Below are positions 9,106 through 18,909 of a stretch of DNA of 64,000 bases, in pieces. Every line of letters begins with the position of its first letter. The stretch's first letter is position 1. Both the position numbers and the translations under genes were made by a program. The notes below the pieces were generated by a model, which was not told the DNA's origin, did no database searches, and was given only the letters and a program-made list of their open reading frames with translations. Location: NCBI RefSeq assembly GCF_007754155.1, contig NZ_CP037423.1, positions 4,216,001-4,280,000 of the forward strand, given 5' to 3'. The DNA is from Stieleria neptunia. GTDB lineage: Bacteria; Planctomycetota; Planctomycetia; Pirellulales; Pirellulaceae.

Positions 9106-10431
9106 GGACCGCCGGAACAATTAGTGTCGCGGGTTTTCGCTGGATGGGGTAGACTTTCCGCGTCTCAATCCACCAGCGAGGGTGCCAAGGATGGCGTTTG
9201 TATTCGAAAATCAGCTTGACGATCTGGCTGCCAAGCGAGCAGTCGATTTTTATTCAACCTTGTCCGAAAAGGATCGCCGTCGGTTCGCGGCTGTCGAGGC
9301 ACAGCGTCTCGGGCGAGGAGGTGTACCGTACATCAGTCAATTACTGGGCTGCTCGACTCGCACCATCGAACGAGGTATCGCTGAGCTCGATCAACTCTCC
9401 AATGATCCGGCGAAAGGTAGGATACGGCGGCCAGGTGCTGGACGAAAAAAAAGATCGAAACCGATCCCGACCTCGAAGACAATCTGAACGAACTATTGAG
9501 CGTTCGTGTTGGAGGCGATCCTGATGAGCCCGACGTGGTTTACACAAACCTGGCCTCCACTGAAATGGCTGAGAAGGCGGCCGAGGCCGGCACCCCTGTG
9601 AGCGACAAGACGGTCTCCGCTTGGCTGAATAGCTTGAAGATCGGTTTTCGAAAAATGATCAAAACTATTTCCGGTGGCTTGTCAGCGGATCGCGAGCAGC
9701 AGTTTGATCTCATCGCAGGACATGTGGAGAGCTATCAGGCTGCCGGCAATCCGGTCTTTTCGATCGACACAAAAAGCAAAGAATTCCTGGGCCGTCTTTA
9801 CCGGGCCGGTCGCATTCGCACCACAGAGCCCATTGAAGCGTTCGACCACGACTTTCCGAGTTGGGCTGATGGCGTTGTGATTCCTCACGGAATCTACGAC
9901 ATCGGACGAAATGCTGGGCACGTCAACATTGGACTCTCTCACGAGACGAGTCGCTTCGCGACCGATAGCCTCAAATGGTACTGGAACCGGATAGGGAAAC
10001 GTTGTTATCCGGATACCAATTCCATTTTGCTATTGTGCGATTGCGGCGGTAGCAACTCAGCTTCAAAATACATCTTCAAGCACTACCTTCAAAAGTTGGT
10101 CGACACGATCGGCATCGAAATTCGGGTAGCCCACTATCCAAGCTACTGTTCAAAATACAATCCGATTGAACGCCGTTTTTTTCCGCATCTTGGACGTGCT
10201 TGCTCCGGGATGCTTTTCGATAAGTTGGAAACAGTTGTCAAGTTGATGCGGAACACATCGACTCGGACCGGCCTTCGCACTACGGTCAACGTCTTGCGAG
10301 GGTTGTACGAGACGGGTGAGAACGCGACCGCAACAATGAAAGCAGCTCTGCGTACAGTTTTTGACGAACAAATACCGAGATGGAACTATCGATTCTCGCC
10401 AATTAACCGACACTAATTGTTCCGGCGGTCC
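9106..10431 (+). mobile_element. ISAzo13-family insertion sequence, copy 2 (1326 bp)
   Basis: Apparently identical to the copy at 753-2078, with the same 24-bp terminal inverted repeats (9106-9129, 10408-10431) and direct TAA flanks (9103-9105, 10432-10434). The same orientation gives an 8.35-kb spacing, so homologous recombination between copies could delete the intervening polysaccharide genes. High identity indicates recent transposition or gene conversion. Confidence 0.93.
9182..10416 (+). CDS. ISAzo13-type DDE transposase, made by -1 frameshift (copy 2)
   Basis: Same protein as in copy 1: a 101-residue first frame (9182-9487) with the DNA-binding N-terminus, and a catalytic second frame ending at 10416. 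They are joined through an A AAA AAA slippery heptamer at 9445-9451. Both frames translate identically to copy 1, so no decay has begun. The same catalytic acidic motifs are intact. The fused product would be about 411 residues. Confidence 0.85.
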
Positions 10432-10661
10432 TAAGTTTCGGGCTTGGTGGTGTCCCCTGCCTAAAGCGTTCTCGTTAGTTGTATATATGCCGATCATTGG
10501 GTGTTCGGCCAATCTCCGTTCGGAAACCTCGCGACACGTTCATCTATATCCCACCCCAGTAGCCGCATTGTCCACGCAGACGTATGAAGCATAGTCGTCG
10601 CGGGATTGGTTTGTTGTGTGGCTCTCCTCTTTCGTCAGTAAATTATCGCAATAGCAAGCAA

Positions 10662-11381
10662 ATGGTGAAGCAATCGCACATCGAAGAGTATTTGCGGGAA
10701 CCCATATTTATCTTCCAGATGGGGAAGGTAGGCTCATCTTCGCTGCGGTCAACACTGGCCGCCAACCATCGTGGTCTTGTTGTGCACGCGCACAAGTACG
10801 CAATGCTCACAAAGAAACAAAAATGGCTGCTTCGTTGGCGGATGCGTCTCAAGCTCCCAGTAAAGGTTATTTGCCCTGTGCGGGACCCATTGAGCAGGAA
10901 CATCTCGTCCTTCTTTCAGAATTTCAAACGAGACACTGGTGTAGACTTCGGCGAACGAAATTGGTCGAACCAAGAACTGCTTGAGCTATTCCTTCGGTTC
11001 TACAATCATGCAGATTGCCTTGATTGGTTTGACAGACACCTGAGGACAACCTTCGGCGTTGATGTCTTGTCAGTTCCGTTTCCTATCCAGGAGAAATGGG
11101 GTGTCTATCGGCAAGGTGCAGTTGATTTACTTGTGTACCGATCTGACTTAGGGCACGCCAAGCAACTTGAGATTGTTTCTCAGTTTACTAAAAAAGACAT
11201 CCGCAAATGGAATTACAACAACATTTCCGCAGGCAAGGACTATGGCGATATATACAAGAAATTCGTGGCGTCGGTGAAGCTCCCGAGAGTCTACACCTCA
11301 ATTGTTTGCGGATCAGCATTTTGCAGGACGTTTTGGAGCGATACCGAGATCGATGCAATGAAAAAAAGGTACGGTGCGTAG
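10662..11381 (+). CDS. Putative capsular polysaccharide synthesis / NKWYS-type sulfotransferase
   Basis: About 239 residues from ATG 10662. Near the N-terminus is IFIFQMGKVGSSSLRSTL, the 5'-PAPS-loop-like motif of PF10364 proteins. VKVICPVRDPLSRNISSFFQ follows at about residues 66-85 as the 3'-phosphate element. The family is annotated as capsule synthesis and is related to sulfotransferases. An in-frame ATG at 10584 would add 26 residues with no family similarity; neither start has a strong ribosome site. It lies just downstream of the second ISAzo13 copy and is the third sulfotransferase-like gene in the island. Confidence 0.68.
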   Translation: MVKQSHIEEYLREPIFIFQMGKVGSSSLRSTLAANHRGLVVHAHKYAMLTKKQKWLLRWRMRLKLPVKVICPVRDPLSRNISSFFQNFKRDTGVDFGERNWSNQELLELFLRFYNHADCLDWFDRHLRTTFGVDVLSVPFPIQEKWGVYRQGAVDLLVYRSDLGHAKQLEIVSQFTKKDIRKWNYNNISAGKDYGDIYKKFVASVKLPRVYTSIVCGSAFCRTFWSDTEIDAMKKRYGA

Positions 11382-11569
11382 CCGCCATTGCTCATCGAGT
11401 TATTGGAGAATTCACCCGTCATTACTCGTATGTTGCAGAGGCCTCCATGGCTTGTCTCGGTTCGATGCCGGGTGATCGCAACGGAGGTGCGGCTGCGCAC
11501 TCTGGGTAACGGAGATTCCCCGGTTTTGTCAACTTCGTTTTCCTGGCACCCTGAGGCAAATAATCACTG

Positions 11570-12343
11570 ATGAAAGAGTCGGCCAAAGAAACTGTTCTGG
11601 TCACGGAGTGGTATTGTCCAGCAAATGATACGCGTAGGATCGAACTCCAGCGGGCACTGCTGGAGAACCTATCGTGCTGCAGTTTTGCGAAAGTAATTCT
11701 ATTTGCTGAGACACGTGACGGAATTCCTGATGAGGCAAAACGTAATCCGAAGCTAGTGATCATCAACTCTGAAACGCGGCCGAGTTTCCAAGAGATTTTC
11801 GCATATGCCAACCGGCAATTGCGGGAGACGCAGGTCGTCGTTGCAAACAACGATATTTCGTTCAGGAACTCAGGTGCCCTGGACGTTGACACTGGGACCT
11901 TCGCAGTGTTTAGCCGGCACGAGTTGATTGGATCTGAAATAACGTGGAGCCCTGATGCATGCGCCGACTCCCAGGATGCGTGGCTCTTTCAGACCCCTTG
12001 CCGGGTAAAGGGAGCTACGTTTTTCATGGGCAGGATTGGCTGCGACAATCGCCTAGCTTGGCTTGCCAGGATGTCAGGGTATCACGTTCGCAACGATGGC
12101 AGGTCCACTGTGACCATCCACTACCACGAGAGTCAGCACAGGGGGCCAGAGCGAGCAAACCACGTTCCGTCACCGTATCTCACAATTAGCGAGGAGGGGG
12201 AGGCTATTGAGTTTCTTCACCCCCGCAGTCCGGCAAGCGACCTCTTGCGGTCATTAACATGCAATTTTCATTCCGCGGTGTTCACAATTCGCTTCATCAT
12301 CGCCCGCGTCGTTCGCATGCTAGCCGCTCGGAGATATTCTTGA
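11570..12343 (+). CDS. Glycosyltransferase-like hypothetical protein
   Basis: 257 residues, ATG start, no signal peptide. The N-terminal VLVTEWYCPAND and the central VVVANNDISF followed by DSQDAWLF look like the metal-site region of a GT-A-type glycosyltransferase: an acidic pair after a hydrophobic strand, then an aromatic acceptor segment. RIGCDNRLAWLARMSGYHV and IHYHESQHRG are further conserved-looking stretches. I do not recognise a specific family. Its place between sulfotransferase and glycosyltransferase genes supports a role in polysaccharide assembly. Confidence 0.5.
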   Translation: MKESAKETVLVTEWYCPANDTRRIELQRALLENLSCCSFAKVILFAETRDGIPDEAKRNPKLVIINSETRPSFQEIFAYANRQLRETQVVVANNDISFRNSGALDVDTGTFAVFSRHELIGSEITWSPDACADSQDAWLFQTPCRVKGATFFMGRIGCDNRLAWLARMSGYHVRNDGRSTVTIHYHESQHRGPERANHVPSPYLTISEEGEAIEFLHPRSPASDLLRSLTCNFHSAVFTIRFIIARVVRMLAARRYS

Positions 12344-12372
12344 TGAACCAACTCGCTGGAGTTAGGCTAATA

Positions 12373-13266
12373 CTAAACACGAGACTGACGCCTCCACCGC
12401 CTGAGCGCAAAGTCGAGCGAGGACTTGTAGTAGAGAGCTTGGTCAATTGCGAGTGTTTTAATCGAGCCACTCTTTGCGGCAATCGTACAGCTGAGCTCAT
12501 TTTCAAGCCCGTATCGCTGCAAAAAGGTGGGCGAGAAAGGGCGGCCACGGTCACTGTCAGCTAACCCATAAATGTTTTCACCATGATTCATCACCCACGC
12601 AGCAGCAAAAAATGGGAACGGTTGTAGTCGCCGACCATGCTGCCTAAGTAAACGCGGAATCGTGTGATCGCCAAATCCTCGTTCAAGGAATTGCTCGGGA
12701 ATCGCTGCACGCAACTCCTCGATTCCTGGCCGTTCGCTGCACTCAGAAATCCCTGGCATTAGGTCGCAGAAACTGTAGTATGGAGCGCAGTATGTGGATC
12801 CACAATAATCAAGCAGTCCACGCCTTTGTTTGTACGTCTTTCGTTGCCAGTTGACAAAGTGGCCTTGGTCGACATAGAAGCCGTCGCAGTTCCTGTTCTC
12901 TGCGACAAATTCTGTAACCCGGCCACTTACCCAATCGTCCGCATCGACAACGTATACAAATTCCGGATCAATTTCGCGGCATGCCCTGATGGCATGTGAC
13001 AGCTTCAGGCCTTTGTCAATGCTCTTGTGGCTGTAGGCTTTTTGCTGCCCTTCGCTTGGCTTTGGCGGAGGCCAGGGCACAGGAAGGAACTTCAGTCGGT
13101 TATCCACGATTCCTAGGTGCGGAACTTCGTTGCAAACCACAACTAGCCTCAGCCCGTCCAGTTTGCACGAGAGGACAGAAAGGGCAGTAAGCCTGAGCAT
13201 CGTCAGGGTAGACTGGTAGTCTGATGTTGTTAGCGGATGACGTAAGGAAGTTATGAAAGTTATCAT
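12373..13266 (-). CDS. Glycosyltransferase-A-like protein (DADD, CGST motifs)
   Basis: 297 residues from ATG 13266 (MITFITSLRHP). A longer frame from 13386 adds 40 residues of unlikely composition, so the internal ATG is preferred. YVVDADDWVSGRV at about residues 105-117 is a DxD-type nucleotide-sugar/metal site; CGSTYC and MNHGENIYG follow. The same order (DADD, CGSTC, GHGDN) occurs in the protein at 20143-20967, so the two are paralogues. This gene points opposite to most of the cluster. Probable role: adding a sugar to the surface polysaccharide. Confidence 0.6.
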   Translation of the reverse strand: MITFITSLRHPLTTSDYQSTLTMLRLTALSVLSCKLDGLRLVVVCNEVPHLGIVDNRLKFLPVPWPPPKPSEGQQKAYSHKSIDKGLKLSHAIRACREIDPEFVYVVDADDWVSGRVTEFVAENRNCDGFYVDQGHFVNWQRKTYKQRRGLLDYCGSTYCAPYYSFCDLMPGISECSERPGIEELRAAIPEQFLERGFGDHTIPRLLRQHGRRLQPFPFFAAAWVMNHGENIYGLADSDRGRPFSPTFLQRYGLENELSCTIAAKSGSIKTLAIDQALYYKSSLDFALRRWRRQSRV

Positions 13267-13483
13267 GGTAATTAGTGAAGGGTGTTGTGGCTCAATATTG
13301 CCTGGGGCGGGACAGGGGCTGGTTTGCAATTTGGGGCACGAGCGGCCTCGGTTGGGCGTCCGGTTCGCCGGTCGCATGTTGCCCACGGCTTTCAGTTGCA
13401 GTCTTTAGGCACGCCGCGCGTGTTACCGCAGTTACGTCGCGAAAACTTCGTGTCGTTATTCTGGACCTTGGGTTTCATCCCAT

Positions 13484-14107
13484 TCAGAACGCGAACCCAA
13501 ATCGTTCGTTGTCATTCGCATACATATCAGCGACTTCTTGGGCTGTTGAAGTATTGTAGTAGTGCCGGTACCTGGCTTTTCGCGTGCTCTTCTCGGAGTG
13601 AATCGTCATGATCTCATCGACTCCGAGGATGTCCCTAAGTTGACTGCAGTCCTTCACCAGCGTTTCGAAACGCCCGATAAAGTCGATTGGTTCGTCAATT
13701 ATGTTTCCATAAACTTGTTTAGCTGCATGCCTTGGGGAGACGATTGACGACCGTTCATAGAATCTGTGGTCAAACTCCACGACGGGGTCCGGGCCGAATC
13801 GTGTTTTGTATCCGCCGAAGTCTAGGCTTCGGCCGAACGGTGGAATACGCCCTCGATCATAGCGAACACCGAAATAATCTGGAAACTTTAAGGCAGACAC
13901 CATTCGGTCCCATGGATTTCGTACGAACGTGAACTTGAAGTACGATTCCCAGAAATCACTATAAAGCTGTCTTGCTTGCGACGCCAAGAGATGCTTGGTT
14001 GCGGGGTCAATCTCCCACCAATCCGATCCGCAAAGCCATTTTTCGATTGAAGTTCCGGCGACTCGGGGGATGTGGATAAAAATACATTGGTACTTGTGAG
14101 AAATCAT
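13484..14107 (-). CDS. Sulfotransferase family 2-type protein
   Basis: 207 residues. The start MISHKYQCIFIHIPRVAGTS is the N-terminal PAPS loop of the Sulfotransfer_2 type (IHIPK-GT), with R in place of the usual K. FKFTFVRNPWDRMVSAL at about residues 57-73 is the 3'-phosphate site. The short length is normal for this type. It probably sulfates a saccharide or lipid. ATG 14107 overlaps the TGA of an upstream remnant frame (14104), suggesting past translational coupling. It shares its strand with the glycosyltransferase at 12373-13266, 217 bp downstream. Confidence 0.75.
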   Translation of the reverse strand: MISHKYQCIFIHIPRVAGTSIEKWLCGSDWWEIDPATKHLLASQARQLYSDFWESYFKFTFVRNPWDRMVSALKFPDYFGVRYDRGRIPPFGRSLDFGGYKTRFGPDPVVEFDHRFYERSSIVSPRHAAKQVYGNIIDEPIDFIGRFETLVKDCSQLRDILGVDEIMTIHSEKSTRKARYRHYYNTSTAQEVADMYANDNERFGFAF

Positions 14108-14245
14108 CTTTGCTGTTGGCCCAGACTGTCATGGAGATGTCCGATTTCAAGCTGCAGGCGTACACTTTGCTGCGCAAATGTGTCAATACTAGACTGAACT
14201 CGAACGCTCTGCCAGCGGCTTGCGCTTGTCAGGCGGAAGGGGGGG
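14104..14245 (-). pseudogene. Possible C-terminal remnant of a coiled-coil gene
   Basis: The frame ending at 14104 encodes a heptad-like C-terminal stretch (SIDTFAQQSVRLQLEIGHLH) and overlaps the start of the sulfotransferase gene in a coupled stop/start arrangement. Upstream of about 14245 the frame runs into low-complexity, palindromic repeat sequence (around 14400-14430) and then the IS630 element. This fits a gene whose 5' part was lost. Evidence is limited to composition and overlap. Confidence 0.3.
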
Positions 14246-14582
14246 CTTTTGCAGCAGGTCAAGGATCGGAGGGATGGGAGGCTTCGTTGGAGTGCAGGGC
14301 CAAGTTCGGCGGCGGTTTTGCGAAAGTCTCTTCGAGCATCCGCGTGCGATTGGTCTCTCTGTTCCGTTGGAGTCCGTCCCGCCGAATGGCGGTTCCTTGC
14401 CTCCCCCCCCACCCTTTCTTTTGAAAGGGGCACGCTAAGCTGGGGCAGGTGAAGGCACCAAGCGGTAAGTGGGGATTTCGCTTAGCGGCATCCATGTTCG
14501 CATTTGGCTAACCGCTGACGAAAGCTGAGCAGGCCGCAAAGCGACGCAGAAAATCAATATTTGCTGCGTTTGCCGGCGCCTA

Positions 14583-15774
14583 AGCACGTCAGCACGAGTT
14601 ATTCGGCATAACTTTCAAGTGATGGCATGTAGGTTACCTCACCGATTTCGCATAGCTTCGTCGTCAGCGTTTGTAACAAGGTTTTGAATCGTTCCCAGGC
14701 CGTGGCGGGCATTTGTTGATACTTTAGTTGCCTCCATAGTCGCTCGATCGAATTCAGTTCGGGACTATACGGCGGAAGATGATAAACCAGCAGCCCACGC
14801 TCTGCCCAGCGTTCGATCGATGCTTCAAAAGCTCCGCTGGTGTGGCAAGATGCATTGTCGAGGATGACCACCGTTGTTTGGTCAATCGTCTCACAAAAAT
14901 CATCCATGATTTCAATGACCGTTTGCGTGTTGACGTACCCTTTGTGAAGATAGGTATGGGTGGTTCCATCTTGATGCTCAAAGCCAAGTGCCTGAACCGT
15001 CGCCCCATGGGCGCCGGTGACTGGCACATCGGTCCGTTCGCCGATGGGAAGCCATCCGTATGGCACCACGCCCTTAAGCGAAAATCCCGCTTCGTCAAAG
15101 TATACGACATCCAGTTCAGGTTCATTGAGCAACTCGGCGAGTTCCTCTTGAGCCAACCGGAAAGCCTTTTCGTCTCGTTTTTTCCGCAGGCTGCGCCGAA
15201 ACCGCTTCCAGCTCAAATTGAATCGTCGGGCGTAACGACGCAGCGAATGTCGGCTGATCGATTTGCCGGTCCGTGTTCGCAAACGCGACAGGACTGTGGC
15301 AGGCCGGGAGGGAAATTGCCGCAACAAATCTTTGAGGATTTGCTCTTCCTGTTCATTGAGCTTCTTCGGTCCGCCTGGTCGCTTTTCGTCCAGCAGGGCG
15401 TCTGGTCCGTCTTGTTCAAAGTGTTTGATCCAAGCTCGCACGCTGTCTCTACTGACACTAAGAATATCGACGATCTGCTCAATTTCGTATTGAGCATCGC
15501 TCAGAAGAATCGCGTGTGCCCGTATTCGTGTGTAATGGTTTGGATGCTGTTTCCAAAGCTCAATCAGACGGTCACGTTGCTGCTGGTTCGTGATTTTCGC
15601 GAAAACGGTTGCAGGTCTTGCCATGGTAAGTCTCCCGTGATTGTCGGGAGGCACCGACCTTGCCAGGCCCGTCCGACGACCGGACAATTAGCTAGCAAAA
15701 GAACGAACCGCGCCCATCGTGACAAACCTGCAAAAGCCTTGCCAATTTCCATGAACTACACATGCTCACGTGCT
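14583..15774 (-). mobile_element. IS630-family insertion sequence (about 1192 bp)
   Basis: Imperfect terminal inverted repeats of about 20 bp begin AGCACGT at both ends (left 14583, right ending 15774), flanked by TA at 14581-14582 and 15775-15776. TA target duplication is the hallmark of the IS630/Tc1 group. The single transposase gene fills most of the element and appears intact, so the element may be active. It lies between a sulfotransferase gene and the FkbM methyltransferase gene. Confidence 0.88.
14599..15624 (-). CDS. IS630-family DDE transposase
   Basis: 341 residues from ATG 15624 (MARPATVFAKI); the open frame extends upstream to 15687 but those residues lie outside the family. The N-terminal helix-turn-helix region covers about residues 1-130 (QIVDILSVSRDSVRAWIKHF). 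The catalytic domain has VVYFDEAGFSL, VVILDNASCHTSGA and PPYSPELNSIERLW, giving an intact DDE triad and the typical winged-helix plus transposase layout. No frameshift is seen. Confidence 0.92.
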   Translation of the reverse strand: MARPATVFAKITNQQQRDRLIELWKQHPNHYTRIRAHAILLSDAQYEIEQIVDILSVSRDSVRAWIKHFEQDGPDALLDEKRPGGPKKLNEQEEQILKDLLRQFPSRPATVLSRLRTRTGKSISRHSLRRYARRFNLSWKRFRRSLRKKRDEKAFRLAQEELAELLNEPELDVVYFDEAGFSLKGVVPYGWLPIGERTDVPVTGAHGATVQALGFEHQDGTTHTYLHKGYVNTQTVIEIMDDFCETIDQTTVVILDNASCHTSGAFEASIERWAERGLLVYHLPPYSPELNSIERLWRQLKYQQMPATAWERFKTLLQTLTTKLCEIGEVTYMPSLESYAE

Positions 15775-15776
15775 TA

Positions 15777-16192
15777 AGCGGTTGTTTGGTGGTTTTGGAT
15801 CCGCATTGAGCCGGAAAAGCAAAGGGCGGTTACGCCGTGCCAACTGTATGTATCGCGTGTCTGCCGGGCTGTTTTGTCGAGGGTGCCGTCGTGAGTGCTC
15901 TCGCATGCTGCAATTGCGAAGAGGGTGTCAAAGTCAATGGCGTCCGTGAATGTTGTCTTAACTGCACGGCAAGGTGAGTCTCTGGCGTAAACGTATTGGT
16001 GGCGGGTCGCTAGTCGATCGAGCGGATTATTGGCTATGCACCGAGAGTTCAGGCGTCTGGCCGAGATGCCATTGCAGCCAGTGATCAAAGGTAGAATTGT
16101 CTTTCGAATCAGCGTTGTTTCATTGCAATTCGCTCCTGATTGATCGATTTGAAACCTAACGTTATCCTACAGAAGAAGGTGCTTAAGATTTT
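15777..16192. other. Intergenic region upstream of FkbM gene
   Basis: About 400 bp with no recognised gene. A 104-codon open frame on the minus strand (15774-16088) has no recognisable domain and overlaps the IS630 end, so I do not call it. The AT-richer stretch just before 16193 probably holds the promoter of the methyltransferase gene. Confidence 0.4.
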
Positions 16193-17020
16193 ATGAAGTA
16201 TTACAGCCAATTTGGGGAAGACTATCTGCTCAGGCGGGTTTTTAAGGAAAAGTCAAAAGGGTTTTATATAGATGTCGGAGCTCACGATGGGATCAATTTG
16301 AGCAACACCTATCTTTTCGAGAATCTTGGATGGTCGGGGCTTTGCGTCGAAGCGAATCCCGCAATCTTCGAACTCTGCCGAAAAGCTAGGCCAAATGCGA
16401 CTTGTGTAAACGCTGCGTGCATGGGGTCAGCAAACAGGAATTCTATTGAACTGTATACTGACCCATCGGGATTCTACTCAGGAACCGATTCAGCAAGCAC
16501 AAGAGAGTCGGCAGAAGCAGCGTTTCGGGCAAGAGGGGAGCCTTCCCCTCGGATTAGCTCAATTACGGTACCGGCTACGACCTTGGACAAAATTCTGGAG
16601 CAAGCCTTCCCGGGCAGGGTAGAGGTTGATTTCTTGTCAGTTGACGTAGAAGGTGCGGAATTGGAGGTGTTGAAAGGGTTCGATATTGGTCGATACCGCC
16701 CTCGCCTGATGGTGCTGGAAGCGAATAGCAAAGAAGAGGACCAGATGCTTGATGAGTATGCTGTTTCACGCCATGGGTACACGAAAGCAAGGAGGATGTA
16801 TGTCAATAATTTTTATGTGCGAGACCCCGAGGATGTTGCATTAGTTGCCAATACTTGGGTGAAATGTCGTCTTGCCAGGATGGAGGATGAGCTAGGTGAG
16901 TTGGTCAAGCTCGGCCACGTAGATTCTGTTGGCTGGAGTCGCCCGGCGGAGTTAAAGGGTTGGCCATTTGTCAAGGAGTGGATTAGGAAAGAGTTGCAGT
17001 TTTTGATTGAACGGCCTTGA
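16193..17020 (+). CDS. FkbM family SAM-dependent methyltransferase
   Basis: 275 residues. The start MKYYSQFGEDYLLRRVF and GFYIDVGAHDGINLSNTYLF (about residues 23-42) are typical of PF05050. The SAM-binding glycine loop is VGAHDG, and VDFLSVDVEGAELEVLKGF at about residues 144-162 is the second signature. Family members O-methylate sugars or other hydroxyls. In a polysaccharide island the substrate is most likely a sugar. ATG start. It stands alone between an IS630 element and a decayed IS3 element. Confidence 0.85.
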   Translation: MKYYSQFGEDYLLRRVFKEKSKGFYIDVGAHDGINLSNTYLFENLGWSGLCVEANPAIFELCRKARPNATCVNAACMGSANRNSIELYTDPSGFYSGTDSASTRESAEAAFRARGEPSPRISSITVPATTLDKILEQAFPGRVEVDFLSVDVEGAELEVLKGFDIGRYRPRLMVLEANSKEEDQMLDEYAVSRHGYTKARRMYVNNFYVRDPEDVALVANTWVKCRLARMEDELGELVKLGHVDSVGWSRPAELKGWPFVKEWIRKELQFLIERP

Positions 17021-17098
17021 TCGGCGATTGCATGTTAATGTAGCTCGGTTTTATGGTGTCTTGCTTCAGATGGATTTGGAGTCGATCGTCGGTTGTTC

Positions 17099-18391
17099 TT
17101 ATTTTGTTTTCTGGAGGAGGGGCTCAAGGCCACACGATCTCGACGAAGTTTCACTACTCAAGAAATGCTCACCGCAGTCCGTCGCCATTTGGTCGGCAGG
17201 ATGCCGGTTTCCGGCCTTTGTGGCGGACTTGGGGGGGGGCAGCCGACTCAGATTTACCAGTGGAAGGAAATGCTCTACGGAAATGGCGTGTGCGCTTTTG
17301 CCAAGCCCGGGCGGAAGGCCAGGCGTGATGACGCAAACGAAATAAGAATCAAAGCCCTGGATTCCAAGATTCAGCTCAATATTGAAGTCGTCGGCGAACT
17401 TCTTTGGGAGCACGTTCAGCTAAAAAAGGGCTTGGGGAGCCTTAACAGGAGCATGGGCTTCAGCGACACCCCGTCGTTCGCTATGCCTACGGTTGGACTG
17501 GACGCGCCGAGGCTCCTGTGAAGCAGATCGTTCTATCGATCTGGTTTAAAGCAAACTCTACGATTGGAAAAAATGCTATGGAAAAATCAGCGAGCGCAAC
17601 GGAAGTCGTCCACAAGGTTTCTGGATGAAAGATTGGGGGAAGCAAGCGATTCTGGACTTTCATCAGGCCAATCCGCTGGAGGGTTACCGCCGCCAGACGT
17701 TCATGATGCTCGATGGGAATTTCTTTGCGCTGAGCCTGTCGAGTGTCTACTGCGTGCTGCGGGAAGTTGGCGAGATGGGGCGTTTGAATAGCAAGAAGTC
17801 AAAGAAGCGTGCGGGCTTCGGCCAGCCTTCGGCAGGTCACGATCATTGGCGCGTGGATGTCAGTTACTTGAAAGTCTACCGCACGCTGTACTTAATGTGC
17901 AGCGTACTCGGCGGTTGCTCGCGTAGCATTGTCCACTGGGAGATGCGTGAGAAAATGGAAGGGACGAATGTTGAAGTGGTCCTTCAGCGAGTACGGGAAA
18001 AGTGCCCCGATGCAAAGCCTCGAATGAATACCGACAACGGCCCACAATTTTTCTCGTGTGACTTCAAGGAATTTATTCGGATCGCAGGGATGACAAGTGT
18101 CAAAACATCACCCCACCTATCTGCAAAGCAACGGAAGGTCGAACTTATCACCGTACGATCAAATGCGACTCCATCCGGGCAAAGCAGATCGGATCTGTCG
18201 AGGATGCGCGTCGCGTTGTGAGCGACTGCGTCAAGCACGGCAATGAAGTCAGGCATCACAGCGCCATTAGCTATGTGAAGCCACAAACCAACTTGGCTGG
18301 TGCGGAAAGTGAAGTGTTCACCTCAGGCGATAAAGAGCTCGAAGCTGCACGCGAGAGGCGTCGCTTGCGTCGCCATCAACAGACAGCTTGA
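17099..18391 (+). pseudogene. Decayed IS3-family transposase genes (orfA/orfB)
   Basis: A first piece (about 17126-17330) looks like IS3 orfA: FTTQEMLTAVRRHLVGRMPVS then IYQWKEMLYGNG. A second piece begins near 17551 (KLYDWKKCYGKISERNGSRP) and carries the integrase core: GYRRQTFMMLD, HWRVDVSYLKVYRTLYLMCS with one Asp, NTDNGPQFFSCDFKEFIRIAG with the second. One base is missing after KVE at about 18142, moving the rest (YHRTIKCDSIRAKQIG to RRRLRRHQQTA) into another frame that ends at 18391. The break lies at the expected catalytic Glu region. The element is therefore inactive. Confidence 0.8.
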
Positions 18392-18909
18392 TTGCGATCT
18401 AAGCAACAACTCGATAGCATGCAGTTTCTTGGACGGAGAATAGAGCGCTGGTAAGGAGTAGTTCGAGAGCCGCGCCAAGTGAAGCGTCGAAGGCTGGCAG
18501 TGTCGCTGGATACTGCCCTCTTCCTTCGTTGTTTCTAATAAACGAAAAACCCTCCACACCACATTCGTGGAGGCGCTGTCCAGGATGGCACTTTCAGGTG
18601 CTTTCTCAGACGCACTGTCAGCCAGCGTTTATTCCGCTTTTTGGAACAGCAAGAATCACGGCGAATGTAGTTTACGTTGGACCATTGCATGGCTACAGCG
18701 TTTCGTTCGGGAGGCAGGCGGCTTTAATCGCAAAATTTGGCGCCGAGCATTGGAAACATCTAGCGTCCCTTTGTTAGGAAATCCTTAAGCAGGAACGGGG
18801 GAGAAGAGCGTCAACCGGCAACAAAAGCTCTCGGGAAGAGATGCTCAATTTCTCGACCAGCATCTTGGATGCAGCTTAGTTCTGGCGCGATCGTCTTGAG
18901 TTACCATCT
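18392..18909. other. Intergenic, no recognised gene
   Basis: About 500 bp between the dead IS3 element and the acyltransferase gene. A short stem (CCTCCAC/GTGGAGG, around 18549-18571) is present. A 73-codon open frame (18567-18788) has no recognised similarity. No promoter could be assigned with confidence. Confidence 0.35.
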
